Position numbers and translations under genes: made by a program. A stretch of DNA of 64,000 nucleotides. Origin: Poronia punctata (Eukaryota; Ascomycota; Sordariomycetes; Xylariales; Xylariaceae). Location: assembly GCA_022579005.1 (NCBI GenBank), contig MU401460.1, positions 249,886 to 313,885 on the forward strand. Direction: 5' to 3'. The notes under the pieces were generated by a model. The model was given only the letters and a program-made list of their open reading frames with translations, made no database searches and was not told the origin of the DNA. Each line of letters starts with the position of its first letter. Position 1 is the stretch's first letter. This document shows, piece by piece, positions 60,150 to 64,000 of this stretch.

Positions 60150-63100
60150 ATGATGGATCCCTTTTCGGCCCTCAGCGTCGCCTGTGCCGTGGTCCAGTTC
60201 GTGGAGTTTGGTATCAAATTGACCATGGGGAGCTCGGAGATATACCAATCCATCAATGGCCAGACAGAGGCAGACCGACTCATCATGCAAACCACGAGTC
60301 GCTTGGGGGACTTTGCCGAACAGCTGGACGGGTCATTGTCGAACTCGTACTCTAGCGCGGAGATGAACATTGCTGCCTTGGCTAGGGAATGCGCCGTCGA
60401 GGCAGAGAAGCTTAGACGAATCCTCTATAGCCTCCAGGCCTTGACTAGCGGAGAGAGAGTGAAGTCTACACTCGATACCTTGAGCACGGAGACAGACCAG
60501 GTAAAGGTGGCGGCCTTGGTCAAAGCCTTCCGAGGCGATCCTAAGTTTGAAACCGTCCTACGAAAGGTTTCAGGTGCCAGTGATGAGGAAAAGCTCAAGA
60601 CTGTTATCGCCAGTTTCCCCGTCCCCAATGCTAGGAAGAGGTCAACCATCCTAGTCGCCTCGTTGAAAGGCATGTGGCAAAAGAAAGAAGTGCAAGAGAT
60701 ACGCGCAAATCTGAAAGAATACAGGGCGCAGTTGACTCTTTGCATAGTAGGCCTAATGAAGTAAGATGGCATCCCTCGAAGCTTGCCATAGACACTACTG
60801 ATCAGAGCATAAGCGATAAACAATCGAGTATAACGGCCCTCTTGCAACAGCTTGTCGAATCCAGCGCGTCGGCGAAAAATGAAAAGTCAAGCCAGGTGGC
60901 GCAACTACAAGAAACGTTGAATCACTTGAGAGCATTGATGACACAGGCAACGGCCAATCAATTCGTTGAGCCGAATTTAACGCCAATCCCCGGAAAGCTG
61001 AATACACTCATCAAACTGGGCGATAGTGCTATAGAGACGGTTTTGAGGCGTCTCAAATTCGATTCGATGCGTACCCGCGAAGCGGCGGTGTCGCCAGCGT
61101 ACCAGAAGACCTTTGAGTGGCTTTTCACCGACGAGTCGCCATTTTACTCGTGGTTGATCAAGTCCAGCGGTATCTTTTGGGTCTCTGGCAAACCGGGGTC
61201 GGGTAAATCGACATTGATGAAGTTTGCCTCCCAGCACGGCGAGTGCAGAGCGGCTCTGCAGGAATGGGCCGGGGACAGAATCCTCATCACGGCCAGCTTC
61301 TACTTCTGGCATCCGGGTACGCCGATGCAGCGATCGCTCGAGGGTCTGTTGCAGACGGTGCTCTTCCAGATCATGAGGGCATGTCCTCTGCTTATCCCCG
61401 TCATCGCACCTGATCGCTGGGCAGGCGCGTTGAACCAGACCGTCTCAGATCCATGGACATGGGAAGAGGCTACAGCCACGCTGAGCCGGTTCCTCGATCA
61501 AACGAAAATCCAGTGCGCAACCTGTCTATTCATCGACGGCCTTGACGAGTTCGGTGGTGACCATTCCGAGATAGTCAAGATCCTCTCCAGGGTATCTGAG
61601 CACTCCAACGTCAAACTTTGCCTAGCGAGCCGCCCTCATAATGTGTTTGCCGATGCCTTTGGCCGATGGCCGGACCGTATGTTACGCCTGCAGGACCTCA
61701 CCCGTGAAGACATCCGCAACTATGTCAACGACAACCTCCTATCCCATAGTAGCCTCTCGGAGACGAACATCTATGACGATCAATACGCCACCCTCGTTCA
61801 AGATATTGTCAACAAGGCCGAGGGCGTCTTTCTCTGGGTCTACCTCGTGGTACGCTCGTTGAAAGATGGCTTGACAAATGCCGATACGATCTCCAAGCTG
61901 CAACAGCGTCTGCAAAAGCTTCCATCGGGCCTCTCAGAGTACTTTGATTACATACTCGGGTCTGTAGACGAGGTATACTGGGAAGACACGGCCAAGGTAT
62001 TCGAGATGATGGTGTTGGCAAAGTATCCCCTACCTCCTGGTGTTCTCAGCGTGCTTGACGAAGACAACCCGGACTACTGTCTCGAGGTGGGAACCCGTCT
62101 GATCCCGGCAGAGGGGTACGAGCATAACATCAAGATAATCGAAAGGAGGCTGAACGCCCGCTGCAAAGGCTTACTCGAGATTAGGAAGACGCCAGGTAGC
62201 ATGTGGGGGTCTGACGACTACAGCGACAGATACTTGGTCAGCTATCTACACCGCACCGTCCGAGACTTCCTTCGAAACGAAGACGTGGTCAATCTTTTAA
62301 AGAGCAGGCTGGCGGCCCCTTTCGACGCTGACCTTGCTCTGTGCCGAGGATTTGTGTTGCATATCAAGCGCTTCATCATATCTGAAGATCCCTTGATTTC
62401 CAAAAAGCTATCTTGCACCAAGGCTCTAGAGGACCTAGTTTATTTTGCTCACCGGATCGAGGTCACGTCCGGCGCCGCTCCCGTCAAGGTGCTCGACGAA
62501 GCTCTAGTTGCCTTGGGGGTGATTGGAAAAGTCGTAAAGGATATTGGGGAGTCATTGTTCTATGCCAAAGTCATCCAACACGGCCTCTCTCATTATCTGG
62601 AACACTGTCTGTCGATCAATCCAAGGTCCCTTGATCACATAAAGGATGAGCGAGGAAATACCAGTTTGCCCTTGGAGTTGGCACTCACTTCAGCACCCTT
62701 GAAGTCTGATGGGGACAGATACGACTGTTTTCTGAAGTCCTCGCCAGTGCGAACTCTGGTGAGGCATGGTGCCAATCCAAACGACTTGGGTAGCGGTCCT
62801 TCACGTATCACAGTCTGGAGATCATTCGTATCCTATTCACTTGTGGCCCTGTATGATAGGCGTGAACGTGATGAGTGTTTTGAAGCTTTCGTTATCTTGC
62901 TCAAAGCCGGTGCCGAGCGCTACCCCAATCTTTCTTACGATATAAAGAGCATATTTCCCCCTCACCAATCCCGGCAGTTAGAAGAGCTCATCAACGACCT
63001 CGACGCCGGGCAGCGTAAAGGTAAAGACTGGTGTCCTTGTAACCCGTTGATTTATCAAAAGCTGACAACCACATCCAACGGTGTAGACAGTAGTACAACA

Positions 63101-63160
63101 CACGCAATAGTCCAGACACAGACCATGTCTGAAGGAGTAAGTGAGCCCAAGTCCATCTAG
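60150..63160 (+). CDS. NACHT/STAND P-loop NTPase (fungal NLR-like protein)
   Basis: Two exons, 60150-60760 and 60814-63160, encode 985 residues. The donor is GAA|GTAAGA and the acceptor CATAAG; this 53-nt intron bridges two frames that look like separate genes if unspliced. The N-terminus (DPFSALSVACAVVQFVEFGI) is the amphipathic start typical of the N-terminal domain of fungal NACHT/STAND proteins. A helical region leads into the NTPase: P-loop GKPGSGKST (about 329-337), Walker B CLFIDGLDEF (D445), and the sensor-like CLASRPHNVF. A winged-helix/helical part follows (GVFLWVYLVVRSL, YLVSYLHRTVRDFLRNEDVV). There is no C-terminal array of WD40, ankyrin or TPR repeats, only a single weak ankyrin-like patch (VRTLVRHGANPND). 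Likely a self/non-self or immune-type switch. ATG at 60150 is used; the adjacent ATG at 60153 is equally possible. Confidence 0.88.
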
Positions 63161-64000
63161 GCCGTCCTACTGAACGCAATGCTAAGCAAAACAGGCCGAT
63201 TACAAGTCGGTACAGAGGCATAAAAGTGACGACTTTGGTGTCCAACGGACTTACGGGCACGGGGTTAACTCTCATGGAAAAGAACAGGATAACTTTTCGA
63301 GCCCAGCGACGGCCGAACATCAATTGGACGCAACACATCACAAGGGTTCTAAACCTCGATTTCGACTCGCTTGTCGGCTATTTTCTTGCTTCTGATGATG
63401 AATGACAGAATGACAGAATATCGGGCATCCGGTTCTCTTCTTATGTTGTCTTTGGATAATTTCCCGACAACTATTTTCGTATATTCTTCGATTTGATCAG
63501 CTATAGAGGAAACAGCTCGTGGGAAGTACATTTTCAGAAACGGGTTTGACCAATGATGTTTTATATTACCTGCATGATGTATTCCCTGCACTTCAAACCC
63601 CGTCCAAGTATTTGATTCTTGTCTTACGAGTTTTCCGCTGGTGATTTTGTTGACACACCCAGGATGTCAAGACACAAGACACAGTTGGGGGACTTGGTTC
63701 TATGATTTTTTGTTTATTGCATAGGAAGATATTGTAGGCTTTGTGCTATTGACATGACTTTTTGAAATCGGTGAACATGAAGGTAAATGGGCGAAATATT
63801 CTATCATAGACATGCCCTCGCATGGTCTTTACACTACTTGCTCGTATTCCTGCCGTATAAACGGGCCAGTATTTCGATTCCTGACAAGTCAAACCCCCTT
63901 TATTCGTAGCCGGGCAATTGGATCGATAGTCACATATATAAGTTAAGTAGAAACCAACGCTCATCCATAACATAGCCAGAGGAAAGGGCGTATTATATAT
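63161..64000. other. 3' flank of the NACHT/STAND gene to window end
   Basis: No gene is supported. A minus-strand frame at 63349-63591 (80 codons) could be part of a gene continuing beyond the window but has no recognisable family. Confidence 0.4.

Noticed and set aside
60674..63160. Separate NTPase gene starting at 60674
   Set aside because: The upstream part of that frame overlaps the true first exon; the GTAAGA/CATAAG intron joins both into one STAND protein.
63349..63591. Minus-strand 80-codon frame near the window end
   Set aside because: No family signature and no visible splice partner within the window.

Overview
The window is nuclear DNA of a filamentous ascomycete, most likely a Sordariomycete. 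Genes carry short GT-AG introns of roughly 50-175 nt with CTAAC/CTGAC-like branch sites. The gene set includes a GH7 cellobiohydrolase, a class II hydrophobin, a HET-domain protein and a STAND/NLR-type protein. No bacterial or phage features are present. Species cannot be assigned from the sequence alone. All gene models below were spliced by hand, checking reading phase at each junction.

Layout: TSC1/hamartin (636-3922, +) and a CBM-less GH7 cellobiohydrolase (4561-6248, -) are followed by a gene-poor stretch, then a kinesin-6-like motor (9368-11951, -). A second gene-poor stretch leads to an acidic protein of unknown function (15755-17547, +). A low-quality patch with homopolymers and a 10-N gap lies at 18.85-19.09 kb. 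Next come a divergent SKP1 paralogue (19589-20167, -), an NmrA-like reductase (21932-22858, +), a MITE-like element (23479-24221), and a membrane-anchored aspartyl-protease-like protein lacking its first catalytic motif (25465-27503, -). A repeat island at 30.3-31.4 kb holds a TIR-bounded element, two 20-bp minisatellites and an apparent tRNA-derived SINE with an A40 tail.

The second half holds a GT8 glycosyltransferase (31961-33285, +), a HET-ankyrin-vWA protein (35157-38359, -), an Ish1/Msc1 nuclear-envelope/ER stress protein (41397-43341, +), a GH31 alpha-xylosidase-like enzyme (43815-46188, -) and a class II hydrophobin (47998-48276, -). These are followed by proteasome ATPase RPT5 (49827-51411, -), MIX23/CCDC58 (52394-53042, +), the NatA auxiliary subunit NAA15 (53927-56546, +), a possible small membrane protein (57828-58243, -) and a NACHT/STAND protein (60150-63160, +).

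Most neighbours are functionally unrelated. Themes are plant-polymer degradation and surface biology (GH7, GH31, hydrophobin, protease-like protein), core housekeeping (TSC1, RPT5, NAA15, MIX23) and non-self recognition (HET-ankyrin-vWA and NLR-like genes about 22 kb apart). Intergenic DNA is long and dense in short TAGGTA/TACCTA words. The strongest leads are the HET-ANK-vWA architecture, the TIR elements with the embedded SINE, the 21-nt terminal exon carrying the RPT5 HbYX tail, and two perfect intergenic palindromes.
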